This document shows positions 33,257 through 42,099 of a DNA stretch of 64,000 bases, one piece after another. A model generated the notes under the pieces. The model was not told where the DNA came from. It saw only the letters and a program-made list of their open reading frames with translations, and did no database searches. The position numbers and the translations under genes were made by a program. Position 1 is the stretch's first letter. The number at the start of each line of letters is the position of its first letter. The DNA comes from Candidatus Ideonella esbjergensis (GTDB taxonomy: Bacteria > Pseudomonadota > Gammaproteobacteria > Burkholderiales > Burkholderiaceae_C), in contig JADJLP010000010.1 of NCBI GenBank assembly GCA_016710065.1, positions 124,001-188,000 of the forward strand. Direction: 5' to 3'.

Positions 33257-34589
33257 GCCGCTGAAGAAGAAGCTGGCCAGCCAGGGCATCCACACCCTGC
33301 TGGCCCAGTTCACTGATGTGCATGGCGTGGCCAAGGGCAAGTACGTGCCGCTCGACAAGCTGGAAGAGTTGGTGTGCGTCGGTGCCGGTTTTGCCGGCCC
33401 CTCGATCTGGGGCACCGCGCTGCCACGCATTGGCCCCCGCGCCGAGTACTACGCACGGGCCAACGAGAACCACATCCTGCCCCTGCCCTGGATGCCCGGT
33501 TATGCCTGGGCTGTGTGCAGCGGCTATGTAGACGGCCAGCCGTTTGATGCCTGCCCGCGTCAGGTACTGCAGCGCGCCACCGCCCGCCTGGCCCAGCGCG
33601 GCTGGACGCTCAAGACCGGCATCGAGCCCGAGTTTTTTCTGCTCAAGCACGAGCAAGGCCAGTGGCTGCCGGCGGACGATGGCGACCGGCTCGACAAACC
33701 CAGCTACGACCTCAGGTCGCTGCCCCGCCAGGCCGGCTTTCTGCACGAGCTGAACGGTGTGCTGCGGGCCTGGGGCCTGGACGTGCTGCAACTCGACCAC
33801 GAGGACGCCCACGGCCAGTTCGAGGTGAACTTCGCCTTCGACGAAGCCCTGGCCAGCGCCGACCACGTGATGGGCTTCAAGCTCGCGGCGCATGCGCTGG
33901 CCGAGGCGCGCGGCATGGTCTTCTCGATGATGCCCAAGCCCTTTGCCAACCAGCCGGGCAGCGGACTGCACTTTCACGTGTCGCTGTGGGATGCGCAGGG
34001 CGCCAACGTGTTCGAGCCCAATGCCACGCAGCGTGGCACTGACACGCCGGTTTCCGAACTGGGCCGCCAGTTCATGGCCGGCGTGCTGGCCCACTCGACC
34101 GCACTGTGCGCGCTGGCCGCCCCCACGGTGAACAGCTACAAGCGCCTCACCGTGGGCGAGAGCCTCTCGGGCACCACCTGGGCCCCGGCCTATGTGGCGC
34201 ATGGGCCCAACAACCGCACCGCCACGCTGCGCAGCCTGCCCGGCCGTTTCGAGTGGCGCCTGCCGGACGCCAGCGCCAACCCCTACCTGGCCACGGCCGC
34301 GCTGATCGCTGCCGGCCTGGACGGCATAGACCGCGGCCTGGAACTGGGCCCGGCCTGCACCGAAGACCTGTTCAAGCTCTCGCTGGGCGAGATCGCGGCG
34401 CGTGGCATTGCCGTATTGCCGCAGTCGCTGAACGACGCCGTGACAGCACTGGAAGCCGACGCCGTGGTGTGCGAGGCCCTGGGCCCCACGCTGGCCGCCG
34501 AGTTCTTGCGCCTCAAACGCGATGAATGGCTGGCCTACGCACGCCACGTGAGCGGCTGGGAGCTGGCGCGCTACGCCGCCACGTTCTGA
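33249..34589 (+). CDS. Glutamine synthetase-like gamma-glutamylamide ligase
   Basis: A 446-residue GS-fold ligase, distinct from the frameshifted puuA. EPEFFLLKHEQ, QFEVNFAFDEAL, SGLHFHVSLWD and FEWRLPDASANPYLA carry the metal, glutamate and ATP sites. It resembles the type III/GlnT-like ligases that act on amines rather than ammonia. No ATG is available near the N-terminus; TTG at 33249 gives the family start and overlaps the puuC stop by eight bases. It may glutamylate an amine entering this pathway and could replace PuuA. Substrate unknown. Confidence 0.87.
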   Translation: MIEPLKKKLASQGIHTLLAQFTDVHGVAKGKYVPLDKLEELVCVGAGFAGPSIWGTALPRIGPRAEYYARANENHILPLPWMPGYAWAVCSGYVDGQPFDACPRQVLQRATARLAQRGWTLKTGIEPEFFLLKHEQGQWLPADDGDRLDKPSYDLRSLPRQAGFLHELNGVLRAWGLDVLQLDHEDAHGQFEVNFAFDEALASADHVMGFKLAAHALAEARGMVFSMMPKPFANQPGSGLHFHVSLWDAQGANVFEPNATQRGTDTPVSELGRQFMAGVLAHSTALCALAAPTVNSYKRLTVGESLSGTTWAPAYVAHGPNNRTATLRSLPGRFEWRLPDASANPYLATAALIAAGLDGIDRGLELGPACTEDLFKLSLGEIAARGIAVLPQSLNDAVTALEADAVVCEALGPTLAAEFLRLKRDEWLAYARHVSGWELARYAATF

Positions 34590-34599
34590 CGCCGGCACC

Positions 34600-35499
34600 A
34601 TGAAGCGCGAGGCCATCCCCTGGCTGGCCTATGCCAGCCTGTCGGCCAGCATGGTGCTGGTGGGCAGCTACGTGGGCCTGTCGAAATTGCTGGTCGCCAG
34701 CTTTCCGGTGTTCCTGCTGGCCTGGTTGCGCTTCGGCATCGCGGCGGTGGCCATGCTGGGTTGGATCAAGCGCCGCGCAGGTGAGGCGCCGCTGAGCATG
34801 CACGACCGAAAGCTGTTGTTCTGGGAAAGCTTTCTCGGCAACTTCCTGTTCTCGATCTGCATGCTGTTTGGCGTGGCGGCCACCTCCGCAGTGGCGGCGG
34901 GCGTGATCATGGCCGGCATCCCGGCGGCAGTGGCTGTGCTCTCAAGGGTGTTCCTGGGCGAGCGCATCGTGCCGCGCGTGGCCTGGGGCATAGCGTTGGC
35001 GGTGGCCGGTGTGGCCTTGCTCGCACTCTCGCGCCAAAGTGAGCCGAGTGGCGGCGGCGCATGGTGGGGCTACTCGATGCTGGTGGCCGCTGCAGTGTGC
35101 GAGGCCAGCTATGTGGTGATCGGCAAGCGGCTCACCGGTACGGTGTCGCCCAAGCGCATCAGCGCGCTGATCAACCTCTGGGGCCTGGCGCTGGTGACAC
35201 CGCTGGGACTGTGGCAAGCCACGCGGTTCGATTTCAGCGCCGTGCCACTGTCTATCTGGTGGCTGCTGTTGTTCTACGCGCTGGCAGCCAGCGTGGTGAC
35301 GGTGTGGCTGTGGATGCAGGGCCTGCGGCAGGTTCCCGCGCCGCGCGCCGGGGCCTTCAGCGTGCTGCTGCCGCTGGCAGCCACGGCGGTGGGGGTGCTG
35401 TTTCTGCACGAGCCGCTGGGGCTGGCGCAAGCGCTGGCGCTGGGCTTGGCGGTAGCGGGGCTGCTGCTGGCCACGTGGCCGCAGAGGTTGCCCGTCTGA
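34600..35499 (+). CDS. DMT-superfamily (EamA) transporter
   Basis: A 299-residue membrane protein with about ten transmembrane helices in two EamA repeats (roughly 10-145 and 150-295). The family typically exports amino acids, amines or metabolites. It lies 10 bases after the GS-like gene and is the last gene of the plus-strand polyamine run, so it may export a pathway by-product. Substrate unknown. Confidence 0.88.
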   Translation: MKREAIPWLAYASLSASMVLVGSYVGLSKLLVASFPVFLLAWLRFGIAAVAMLGWIKRRAGEAPLSMHDRKLLFWESFLGNFLFSICMLFGVAATSAVAAGVIMAGIPAAVAVLSRVFLGERIVPRVAWGIALAVAGVALLALSRQSEPSGGGAWWGYSMLVAAAVCEASYVVIGKRLTGTVSPKRISALINLWGLALVTPLGLWQATRFDFSAVPLSIWWLLLFYALAASVVTVWLWMQGLRQVPAPRAGAFSVLLPLAATAVGVLFLHEPLGLAQALALGLAVAGLLLATWPQRLPV

Positions 35500-35534
35500 A
35501 CCGCCGGCTTCGTCATTCCCGTGTCCCTTTTCCC

Positions 35535-35591
35535 GTCATTCCCGCAGAGCCTGCCCTCCGCCTTCGCGGGGGCAGGCTCTGCGGGAATGAC
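35535..35591. repeat. Perfect 21-base inverted repeat, divergent copy of the GTCATTCCCGC family
   Basis: Arms at 35535-35555 and 35571-35591 are perfect complements and start GTCATTCCCGCAGAGCCTGC. The 15-base loop holds CCGCCTTCGCGGG, a fragment of the normal arm. It lies between the convergent EamA and SIS genes and could serve as a bidirectional terminator. A half copy (CGTCATTCCCG) precedes it at 35511. Confidence 0.85.
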
Positions 35592-35599
35592 AAAGCCGC

Positions 35600-36610
35600 T
35601 CAGCTGGTGCGTGTCACCTTGCTGAGGTGCCGGGGCTTGTCCGGATCCAGCCCGCGCGCTTCGGCCAATCTCGCGGCCATCATGTAGAACACCTGGATGG
35701 CGACGATGGGGTCCAGATCGGGCGTGGGCGCCACCGGCAGTGTCAACTCGCGGCCCACCACGTCGGCCGGAGCGGCCAGAAGCACCCTGGCGCCACGCTG
35801 GCGCATCTCGGCAGCCAGGTTCAGCAGGCTGCCCTGGGCCGGGCCGCGGGTGGCCAGGATCAGCAGCGGGTAGCCCTCTTCGATCAAGGCCATGGGGCCG
35901 TGCTTGATCTCGGCGCCACTGAAGGCCTCGGCCTGAAGGGCAGAGGTCTCCTTGAACTTGAGCGCCGCCTCCAGCGCCACCGGGAAGCTGATGCCGCGCC
36001 CCACCACCATGATGGCGCGGGCCGGGGCCAGCACGTCAATGGCGGCGCTCCAGTCGCAGGTGCTGGCCTGCTGCAGCGTGTCGGGCAGGGCTTGCAGGGC
36101 AAGCATCAACGCCGGGTCATCTTGCCAATGCGCCACCAACCGGGCCGCTGCGGTGAGGCTGGTGATGAAGCTCTTGGTGGCCGCCACGCTCAGCTCAGGG
36201 CCGGCATGCAGCGGCATGGTCCACTCGGCGGCCTGAGCCAACGGCGATTCCACAGCGTTCACCAATGCCACCGTGGTGGCACCGCCGGCGCGGAAGTAGC
36301 GGATGGGCTCCACCACATCGGGGCTTTGGCCCGATTGCGAGATGGCGATGGTGAGTGTGTCGCGGGTGATCAGCGGCGACTTGTAGAGCGTCAGCAGCGA
36401 CATGGGCAGCGAGGCCACCACCCTGCCAAGCCGCGCCATGATGAGGTAGGCCGCGTAGCTGGCCGCATGGTCTGAGCTGCCGCGCGCCACAGTGAGCGCG
36501 GTGTGCAGCGGCGTGGCCCGCAGGTGTGCGCCCAGCTCGGCATAGCGGGCTTCATCGGATGCCAGTTGCAGTGCCACGCAATCCGCAGCGGACGCGGCCT
36601 CTTCAAGCAT
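35600..36610 (-). CDS. SIS-domain glucosamine-6-phosphate deaminase (NagB-II type)
   Basis: A 336-residue protein with two SIS domains (about 40-160 and 205-325), like the isomerase half of GlmS but without a glutaminase domain. TVARGSSDHAASYAAY, ISQSGQSPDVV and FSGAEIKHGPMALIEEG are the sugar-phosphate binding signatures. NagB-II converts glucosamine-6-phosphate to fructose-6-phosphate and ammonia. The ATG at 36610 overlaps the nagA stop by eight bases. With NagA and NagK it completes the route from GlcNAc to glycolysis. The alternative is AgaS-type galactosamine deaminase. Confidence 0.87.
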   Translation of the reverse strand: MLEEAASAADCVALQLASDEARYAELGAHLRATPLHTALTVARGSSDHAASYAAYLIMARLGRVVASLPMSLLTLYKSPLITRDTLTIAISQSGQSPDVVEPIRYFRAGGATTVALVNAVESPLAQAAEWTMPLHAGPELSVAATKSFITSLTAAARLVAHWQDDPALMLALQALPDTLQQASTCDWSAAIDVLAPARAIMVVGRGISFPVALEAALKFKETSALQAEAFSGAEIKHGPMALIEEGYPLLILATRGPAQGSLLNLAAEMRQRGARVLLAAPADVVGRELTLPVAPTPDLDPIVAIQVFYMMAARLAEARGLDPDKPRHLSKVTRTS

Positions 36611-37718
36611 CCTTGAGCTCACAGGCCTCCCCTTCCACATACACGTGGGTGATTTGCAATTGGCGGTCGAGCACGACCAAATCGGCATGGCAGCCAGGCG
36701 TGATGCGGCCCCGCTCAGCCAGGCCCAGGTAATCGGCGGCATGGGTGGAGACGCGACGCGAGGCCTCGGCCAGGCTCAGCCCCAGACCCACCAGGTTGCG
36801 CAGCGCCTGGTCCATGGTGAGCGTGCTGCCGGCCAGCGTGCCATCGGCCAGGCGCACACCGCCCAGGCATTTGTGCACCGTCTGGCGGCCCAGCAGGTAG
36901 GCACCGTCGGGCATGCCGGTGGCCGCAGTGGCGTCGGTCACGCAGTAGAGCTTGGGGATGGCGCGCAAGGCCACCTGGATGGCACCTGAGTGCACATGGA
37001 GCAGATCGGGGATCAGCTCGGCAAACTGTGCATGGGCCAGCGCCGCGCCCACCATGCCCGGCTCGCGGTGGTGCAGGCCGCTCATGGCGTTGAACAAATG
37101 CGTGAAGCTGCTGGCCCCTTCGGCCAGCGCGGCCACGCCGTCCTCAAAACTGCCCAGGGTGTGGCCCATCTGCACGCGCATGCCCAGTTGGCACAGCGCG
37201 CTCACGAGAGCCAGATGGCCGGGCACTTCGGGCGCCAGCGTCACCACCCTGATGGTGGCCAGCGCGTTCCAGCGCTGCACCTGGGCCAGCGTGCCTGTCT
37301 GCGCACAATCGGGCTGCGCACCCAGCTTGCCGGCGTTCAGGTAGGGCCCTTCCAGGTGCACGCCCAGCAGCCGGGCGGTGCCTGGGCGGCGTGCATGCGC
37401 GGCCTTGCCCACGGCCATCAAGGCCTGCTCAATCTCGTCGGGCGGCGCCGTCATCGTGGTGGCCAGCCAGCTGGTGGTGCCGTGCCGGGTGTGGGTGCGA
37501 GCGATGGTGTGGGCGGCGTCACCGCCTTGCATCACATCGTGCCCACCACCGCCGTGCACATGCAGGTCGATGAACCCGGGCAGGATGCAGGGTGCATCGT
37601 TGTGTGCCGGGTCGGCAGGCACACCGCTGACCCTGACCAAGCGGGCGTTGAAATGCAGATCGCCAAACACCCAGCCCTGGGGCGTGAGAATGTTGCCTTG
37701 CAGACGATGGGTGTTCAT
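36603..37718 (-). CDS. nagA: N-acetylglucosamine-6-phosphate deacetylase
   Basis: A 371-residue amidohydrolase of the NagA family. DLHVHGGGGHDV (HVH at 53-55) starts the metal site. HLEGPYLN, QMGHTL, SFTHLFNAMSGLHHREPG and VTDATAATG give the remaining metal and substrate residues. It removes acetate from GlcNAc-6-phosphate. The gene is coupled to nagK (ATGA overlap) and to the SIS gene. Confidence 0.95.
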   Translation of the reverse strand: MNTHRLQGNILTPQGWVFGDLHFNARLVRVSGVPADPAHNDAPCILPGFIDLHVHGGGGHDVMQGGDAAHTIARTHTRHGTTSWLATTMTAPPDEIEQALMAVGKAAHARRPGTARLLGVHLEGPYLNAGKLGAQPDCAQTGTLAQVQRWNALATIRVVTLAPEVPGHLALVSALCQLGMRVQMGHTLGSFEDGVAALAEGASSFTHLFNAMSGLHHREPGMVGAALAHAQFAELIPDLLHVHSGAIQVALRAIPKLYCVTDATAATGMPDGAYLLGRQTVHKCLGGVRLADGTLAGSTLTMDQALRNLVGLGLSLAEASRRVSTHAADYLGLAERGRITPGCHADLVVLDRQLQITHVYVEGEACELKDA

Positions 37719-38590
37719 GGCTTGACGGCGGCCTGTATCAGTTGCAACGCGCCCCAGGACGAATCAAAGGCCGGCGCCTGCGCGCGGGCCTGCAGCGCCG
37801 GTGGCAGGTAGGGCCGCAAGGCGCCACTCAGGCCACCGCACAGGGCCATGGGCAGTTGCTGCCCGGGGTCCAGCGCCAAGGCCATGCGCTCCACTTGTTC
37901 ACCCGCCTCAACCAAAAACTGCAGCGCGGTCTTGTCGTGGCCCGCATGCAGCAACACCAGGGGCGCCAGCTGGGCATAGCGGGTCTGGTTGGCACGATTG
38001 ACCCAGCTGAACAGATCGTCGCGGCTGGCACCGCAAGTGCTCATCAGGGCCTGGGCCAGCGTGCCGCCATGTTGGCGCCCATCCACCACCTGCTCCAGGT
38101 GGTTGATGGCCCGCATGCCCAGCCAACCGCCGCTGGCTTCGTCACCGGTCTGGAAGCCCCAGCCACCCACTTCGCGGCGTTGCCCGTCGGGCCACAGCGC
38201 CAAGCCCACGCTGCCGGTGCCCAGCGCCACGATCACGCCGGGCCAACCACGGTGTGCACCCATCAGCGTGGTGTAGGCGTCCGTCTCCAGCGCCAGCGTG
38301 CCATAGCCAGGGTTGGCGGCCAGAAACTTCTCGGCCCACACGCTCACATTCACCCCCGCCAGGCCCAGGCCCAGCGCCAGTTGGCTGCGGTGTGGGCGCT
38401 GCAGCCCGGCATGCCCAAAGGCATCATCCACCGCCTCATTCACCGAGGCCCAGGCGTTGCTGATACCCAGGGCCAAGGCCGATGGCCCCGCCCTGCCCTG
38501 CGCCAGCTCGCTGCCTTGCGCATCGGCCAGGCGCACCCGGGTGCCGGTGCCGCCGCCGTCCACGCCAATCAGAAACTGCGGTACAGGCAT
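37715..38590 (-). CDS. nagK: N-acetylglucosamine kinase, BadF/BadG-type
   Basis: A 291-residue ASKHA-fold kinase of the BadF/BcrA superfamily. GVDGGGTGTRVRLAD (9-23) is the phosphate-1 motif, and VALGTGSVG with GGWGFQTGDEASGGWLG are the others. The latter is typical of GlcNAc/glucosamine kinases. It phosphorylates GlcNAc on C6. The ATG lies 10 bases after the NagX stop, so nagX, nagK, nagA and the deaminase form one operon. Glucosamine kinase is the alternative. Confidence 0.88.
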   Translation of the reverse strand: MPVPQFLIGVDGGGTGTRVRLADAQGSELAQGRAGPSALALGISNAWASVNEAVDDAFGHAGLQRPHRSQLALGLGLAGVNVSVWAEKFLAANPGYGTLALETDAYTTLMGAHRGWPGVIVALGTGSVGLALWPDGQRREVGGWGFQTGDEASGGWLGMRAINHLEQVVDGRQHGGTLAQALMSTCGASRDDLFSWVNRANQTRYAQLAPLVLLHAGHDKTALQFLVEAGEQVERMALALDPGQQLPMALCGGLSGALRPYLPPALQARAQAPAFDSSWGALQLIQAAVKP

Positions 38591-38599
38591 TTCATCTTT

Positions 38600-39715
38600 T
38601 CAGAGCCGGATGTAGATGCGCCGGCGGTCCAGCCACCAGGCCACGGCCCAGCACAGCAGCATGTAGACCAGCGCGTAAAGCAGCGAGCCAGGCTTGTCAC
38701 CTGCCAGCGGCCTGAAGACGTAGAAATAGAAACCGTCGAAGCTGTTGTACTCACCGATGCGGGTCTGGCCCATGATGATCTGGCCCAGTTCGGCCAGCAG
38801 GTAGATGAACAGCGTGTTGCGGCCAAAGACCTCGAAGAACTCGACCCAGCGGCGCTGGCCGCGCATGTCGATGACGTACACCAGCCAGGCCAGCAGCATC
38901 AGGTCGATGGCGATACTGCACAGCGCATACGAAGGTGTCCACAGCTTCTTGTTGAAGGGCAACACGCCACTCCAGGCCATGGCCACGCCCAGTGCCAGCG
39001 CGCCAGCCAGCAGCAGCTTGGCCAGGGTTTCGTGGTTGTTGCCCTTCTCGATCACGAAACGGCCGGCGAAGTAGCCCGCCAGCGTGTTGACGATGGCGGG
39101 CAGCGTGCTCAGCAGGCCCTCCGGGTCGAAGGGCACGCCCTCGCCGTGGTAGATCAGATCGGGCCCGAACACCAGCAGATCAAGCTTGAGCACGGCGTTG
39201 CCGGCGAGCGTTAGATCGCCAAAGCCCAGCAGCAGTGCCCAGTAGCCCAACAGCGCCAGCACGCTGAAGACCATGGCCCCACGCGGCTTGAAGAAATGCA
39301 GGATCAGCGCCGCCCCGCCATAGCCCAGGGCAATGCGCTGCAGCACACCAGGTATGCGTGTGTGGTCCAGCGGCTTCATGGCCAAATGGCCGGCTGCGTC
39401 CATGTGCACATAGGGCAGCCAGAACAGCAGGTAGCCGGCGATGAAAATCAGCGCCGTGCGTTTGAGCACCTTGCGCACCAGCGCTGCCGTGCCCTCGGCC
39501 TGCAGGTGGCCCAGCGTGAACGCCAAAGCCGTGCCCGAGACAAACATGAACGTGGGAAACACCACGTCGGTGAGCGTGTAGCCATGCCAGCGTGCGTGCA
39601 GCAGCGGCGCGTACGAGTACTGCTCGTTGATGGCCATGTTCACCACGATCATCAGCGCCACGGTCATGCCGCGCATGGCGTCGATGGCGTGCGAGCGGTT
39701 GGGCAAGGCTGTCAT
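38600..39715 (-). CDS. nagX: NagX-like membrane acyltransferase (heparan-alpha-glucosaminide N-acetyltransferase type)
   Basis: A 371-residue polytopic membrane protein with about ten helices. RSHAIDAMRGMTVALMIVVNM and FPTFMFVSGTALAFTLG are the DUF5009/HGSNAT-like start. The Shewanella and Xanthomonas homologue NagX sits in GlcNAc loci, where it is thought to help GlcNAc or chitobiose handling in the inner membrane. It may be an acetyltransferase, but no enzymatic assay is known to me. First gene of the nagX-nagK-nagA-deaminase unit. Confidence 0.85.
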   Translation of the reverse strand: MTALPNRSHAIDAMRGMTVALMIVVNMAINEQYSYAPLLHARWHGYTLTDVVFPTFMFVSGTALAFTLGHLQAEGTAALVRKVLKRTALIFIAGYLLFWLPYVHMDAAGHLAMKPLDHTRIPGVLQRIALGYGGAALILHFFKPRGAMVFSVLALLGYWALLLGFGDLTLAGNAVLKLDLLVFGPDLIYHGEGVPFDPEGLLSTLPAIVNTLAGYFAGRFVIEKGNNHETLAKLLLAGALALGVAMAWSGVLPFNKKLWTPSYALCSIAIDLMLLAWLVYVIDMRGQRRWVEFFEVFGRNTLFIYLLAELGQIIMGQTRIGEYNSFDGFYFYVFRPLAGDKPGSLLYALVYMLLCWAVAWWLDRRRIYIRL

Positions 39716-39831
39716 GAGTCGTCAGGCTAACACCGCTCAGCGGGCCTGGCGGGGCTCTCAACGCTTCCCAAGAATTCCATACGCAACCTTACAAAGCGGG
39801 CAGCACACCCGGGCATTCCGGGCATCGCTAT

Positions 39832-39929
39832 TCGTCATTCCCGCACCACCTCTTCGTCATTCCCGCGAAGGCGGGAATCCATGGGCGCCGGCAAAAAACA
39901 GCCTGGATTCCCGCCTTCGTGGGAATGAC
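39832..39929. repeat. Inverted repeat of the GTCATTCCCGCG family with an extra partial arm
   Basis: The full unit is at 39856-39929: an arm starting GTCATTCCCGCGAAGGCGGG, a 22-base spacer and the reverse-complement arm ending in GGGAATGAC. A partial arm (CGTCATTCCCGC) precedes it at 39832. It lies between nagX and the histidine kinase gene, four bases beyond the kinase stop. Confidence 0.85.
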
Positions 39930-39932
39930 AGA

Positions 39933-41378
39933 TCAGGCCGGCAGGCGGATGCTGGCCAGCAGGCCGCCCTCGGGGTGGTTTTCCAGCAGCAGTTGTCCGC
40001 CATGGGCCTGCACGATGCTGCGGGCAATGCCCAGGCCCAGGCCCATGCCGCCCTCGTTGCGCTCGCGGCCGTGCACCAGGCGCACGCGCGGCTCGAACAG
40101 GCTGGCCAGCGCGTCTTCGGGCACGCCGGGCCCATGGTCGCGCACACGTATCACCAACCAGGCCTCTTCACGCGCCACACTGATCTCGGCCCGCTCGCCG
40201 TAGAACAAGGCGTTGTCCAGCAGGTTGCCAATCGCCCGCTTGAGCGCCAGCGGCTTGGCCCGCACCGTGAGGCCGGTGTTGGCGTACTGCACCACGTGGC
40301 CCGAGAGTCTGGCGCCGCGCACCATGCGGTGGATCATGCTGTCGAGCCGAACCTCGGTGGGGTTTTCGTGGATGTCGCTGTCCTTCACGGTCTGCAGCGC
40401 GCCCTTCACCATCATGTCGAGCTCGTCCAGGTCTTCCTCGAACTCGCCGCGCAGCGCGTCATCGTCCAGCAGCTCAGAGCGCAGCTTGAGCCGCGTGATG
40501 GGGGTGCGCAGATCGTGCGAGATCGAGATGAACAGCCGCTCGCGGTCCTCCAGGTATTTCTGGATGCGCTGGCGCATGGCCCCGAAGGCGCGGGCCGTGG
40601 TGAGCACCTCGTGGCTGCCGCTGGCGGGCAGCTCGGGCGTGCGTTCGTCCTGGCCAAAGGCTTCGGCGGCCTCCGACAGCATGGCCAGCGGCTTGGTGAT
40701 GGAGCGCAGCACCACGCCGATGAGCAGCAGCAGAACCACCGCCAGCGACAAGCCCTGCAGCACCAGTTGCTCAGCCGACAGCGGATGGATGCTGGACAGG
40801 AAGTACGGGTTGGGCATCAGCGTGGCCAGGTAGAGCCAGTTGCCGGGCTCCAGCTCGGTCTGGATGACCAGCACCGGCGCCGGCCGCGGCTGGATCAGCA
40901 GGATGTGCTGCACCCAGTTGTCGGGCAGCTCGGTGATCTTGATGCCGTCGTTGGACACGGTGAGCTGGTCGGGCCAGGCAAAGCCCAACTTGAAGCCGGG
41001 CAGCTGTGGCAGATCGGCCTTGAGCGTGGCCAGCACGCCTGCCTTGGCGGCATCGGCCAGCGCGTCGGGGGAGATCTCGCGCACCGGCACTTCGGCCGTG
41101 TCGATGTTGACGAAGAAGCGCGTGCCGCCCATGTCGCGGAACTGCTGGATGATCAGCGGCCGGTAGTTGGGCGGCAGACTGCGAAAGAAGCGAATGGTGT
41201 TGGACGCGCTGTGGCCCAGGTAGACCGCGGCCGAGCGCGTGTCCACCTCGGCCCGCGAGCGAAGCTGGCTGGCCCAGATCAGGTTGCCCACGATCTGCGT
41301 CACCAGCACGCCCGCCAGCATCACCAGCGAGAGCCGCCCCATCAATGATTGGGGCAGCCAGCGAACCAGGCTAGACAT
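39933..41378 (-). CDS. Sensor histidine kinase
   Basis: A 481-residue transmembrane kinase. Helix one is at about 15-38, a periplasmic sensor region at about 40-195, helix two at about 203-225, then HAMP (226-280). The H-box ISISHDLRTPITRLKLR carries H288, and the ATPase domain has N (GNLLDNALFYG), G1 (VRDHGPGVP) and G2 (GGMGLGLGIARSIVQAHGG). ATG at 41378 overlaps the response-regulator stop by eight bases. The layout resembles EnvZ/GtrS-type kinases. With the upstream binding protein it may sense a sugar. Confidence 0.92.
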   Translation of the reverse strand: MSSLVRWLPQSLMGRLSLVMLAGVLVTQIVGNLIWASQLRSRAEVDTRSAAVYLGHSASNTIRFFRSLPPNYRPLIIQQFRDMGGTRFFVNIDTAEVPVREISPDALADAAKAGVLATLKADLPQLPGFKLGFAWPDQLTVSNDGIKITELPDNWVQHILLIQPRPAPVLVIQTELEPGNWLYLATLMPNPYFLSSIHPLSAEQLVLQGLSLAVVLLLLIGVVLRSITKPLAMLSEAAEAFGQDERTPELPASGSHEVLTTARAFGAMRQRIQKYLEDRERLFISISHDLRTPITRLKLRSELLDDDALRGEFEEDLDELDMMVKGALQTVKDSDIHENPTEVRLDSMIHRMVRGARLSGHVVQYANTGLTVRAKPLALKRAIGNLLDNALFYGERAEISVAREEAWLVIRVRDHGPGVPEDALASLFEPRVRLVHGRERNEGGMGLGLGIARSIVQAHGGQLLLENHPEGGLLASIRLPA

Positions 41379-42084
41379 GCGAGCTCGCGACGTCGGCGGA
41401 GAAGACATAGCCGGCACCACGCACGGTCTTGATCAAGCGTGGCTGCTTGCCGTCGTCGTTCAGCCGCATGCGCAAACGGCTGATCTGCACATCGAGCGAG
41501 CGGTCCAGCGGGCCCGATTCGCGGCCGCGGGTCTGCTCGCAAAGCTGGTCGCGGTCGAGGATGACGCCCGGGTGCTCCACGAAGTACTTGAGCAACTGGA
41601 AGTCCAGCCCGGTCAGCGCCAGCTCAGCGCCCGCCGCGTCCACCACCTTGCGCTCCACCAGATCCAGCGTGAAGGTGTCGAAGCGGTGGTAGCGCACGGC
41701 GGCCGGGGCATCGGTGGCGGTGCGGCGCAGTATTGCCTTGATGCGGGCCAGCAACTCGCGCGGGCTGTAGGGCTTGGCGATGTAGTCGTCGGCGCCCAGT
41801 TCCAGGCCCACCACGCGGTCGGTTTCGTCCGAGCTGGCGGTGAGCATGATGATGGGCACGTTCGAGCGGCTGCGCACCTCCTTGCACAGCGCAAAGCCGT
41901 CGGTGTCGGGCAGCATCACGTCCAGGATCACCATGGCCAGCTCCTGCGCCTGGCGCTGAAACTCGGCCAGAAAGCTCTCGCCGTCATGGGCCAGCGCCAC
42001 CTCGTACTGGTTCTTCTCCAGGTAGGTCTTGAGCAGCACCCGGGTCTTCTGGTCGTCGTCAACGATGAGTATCTTGCGGCCCAT
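41371..42084 (-). CDS. OmpR-family response regulator
   Basis: A 237-residue regulator with a receiver domain (phosphorylated D55 in VILDVMLPD, K in YIAKPYSP) and an OmpR/PhoB winged helix. The gene follows the solute-binding protein by 15 bases and overlaps the kinase. In Pseudomonas the GltR/GtrS pair with a glucose binding protein controls sugar uptake. Direct targets here are unknown. Confidence 0.94.
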   Translation of the reverse strand: MGRKILIVDDDQKTRVLLKTYLEKNQYEVALAHDGESFLAEFQRQAQELAMVILDVMLPDTDGFALCKEVRSRSNVPIIMLTASSDETDRVVGLELGADDYIAKPYSPRELLARIKAILRRTATDAPAAVRYHRFDTFTLDLVERKVVDAAGAELALTGLDFQLLKYFVEHPGVILDRDQLCEQTRGRESGPLDRSLDVQISRLRMRLNDDGKQPRLIKTVRGAGYVFSADVASSHV

Positions 42085-42099
42085 GCGGTCAGCCTCGTC

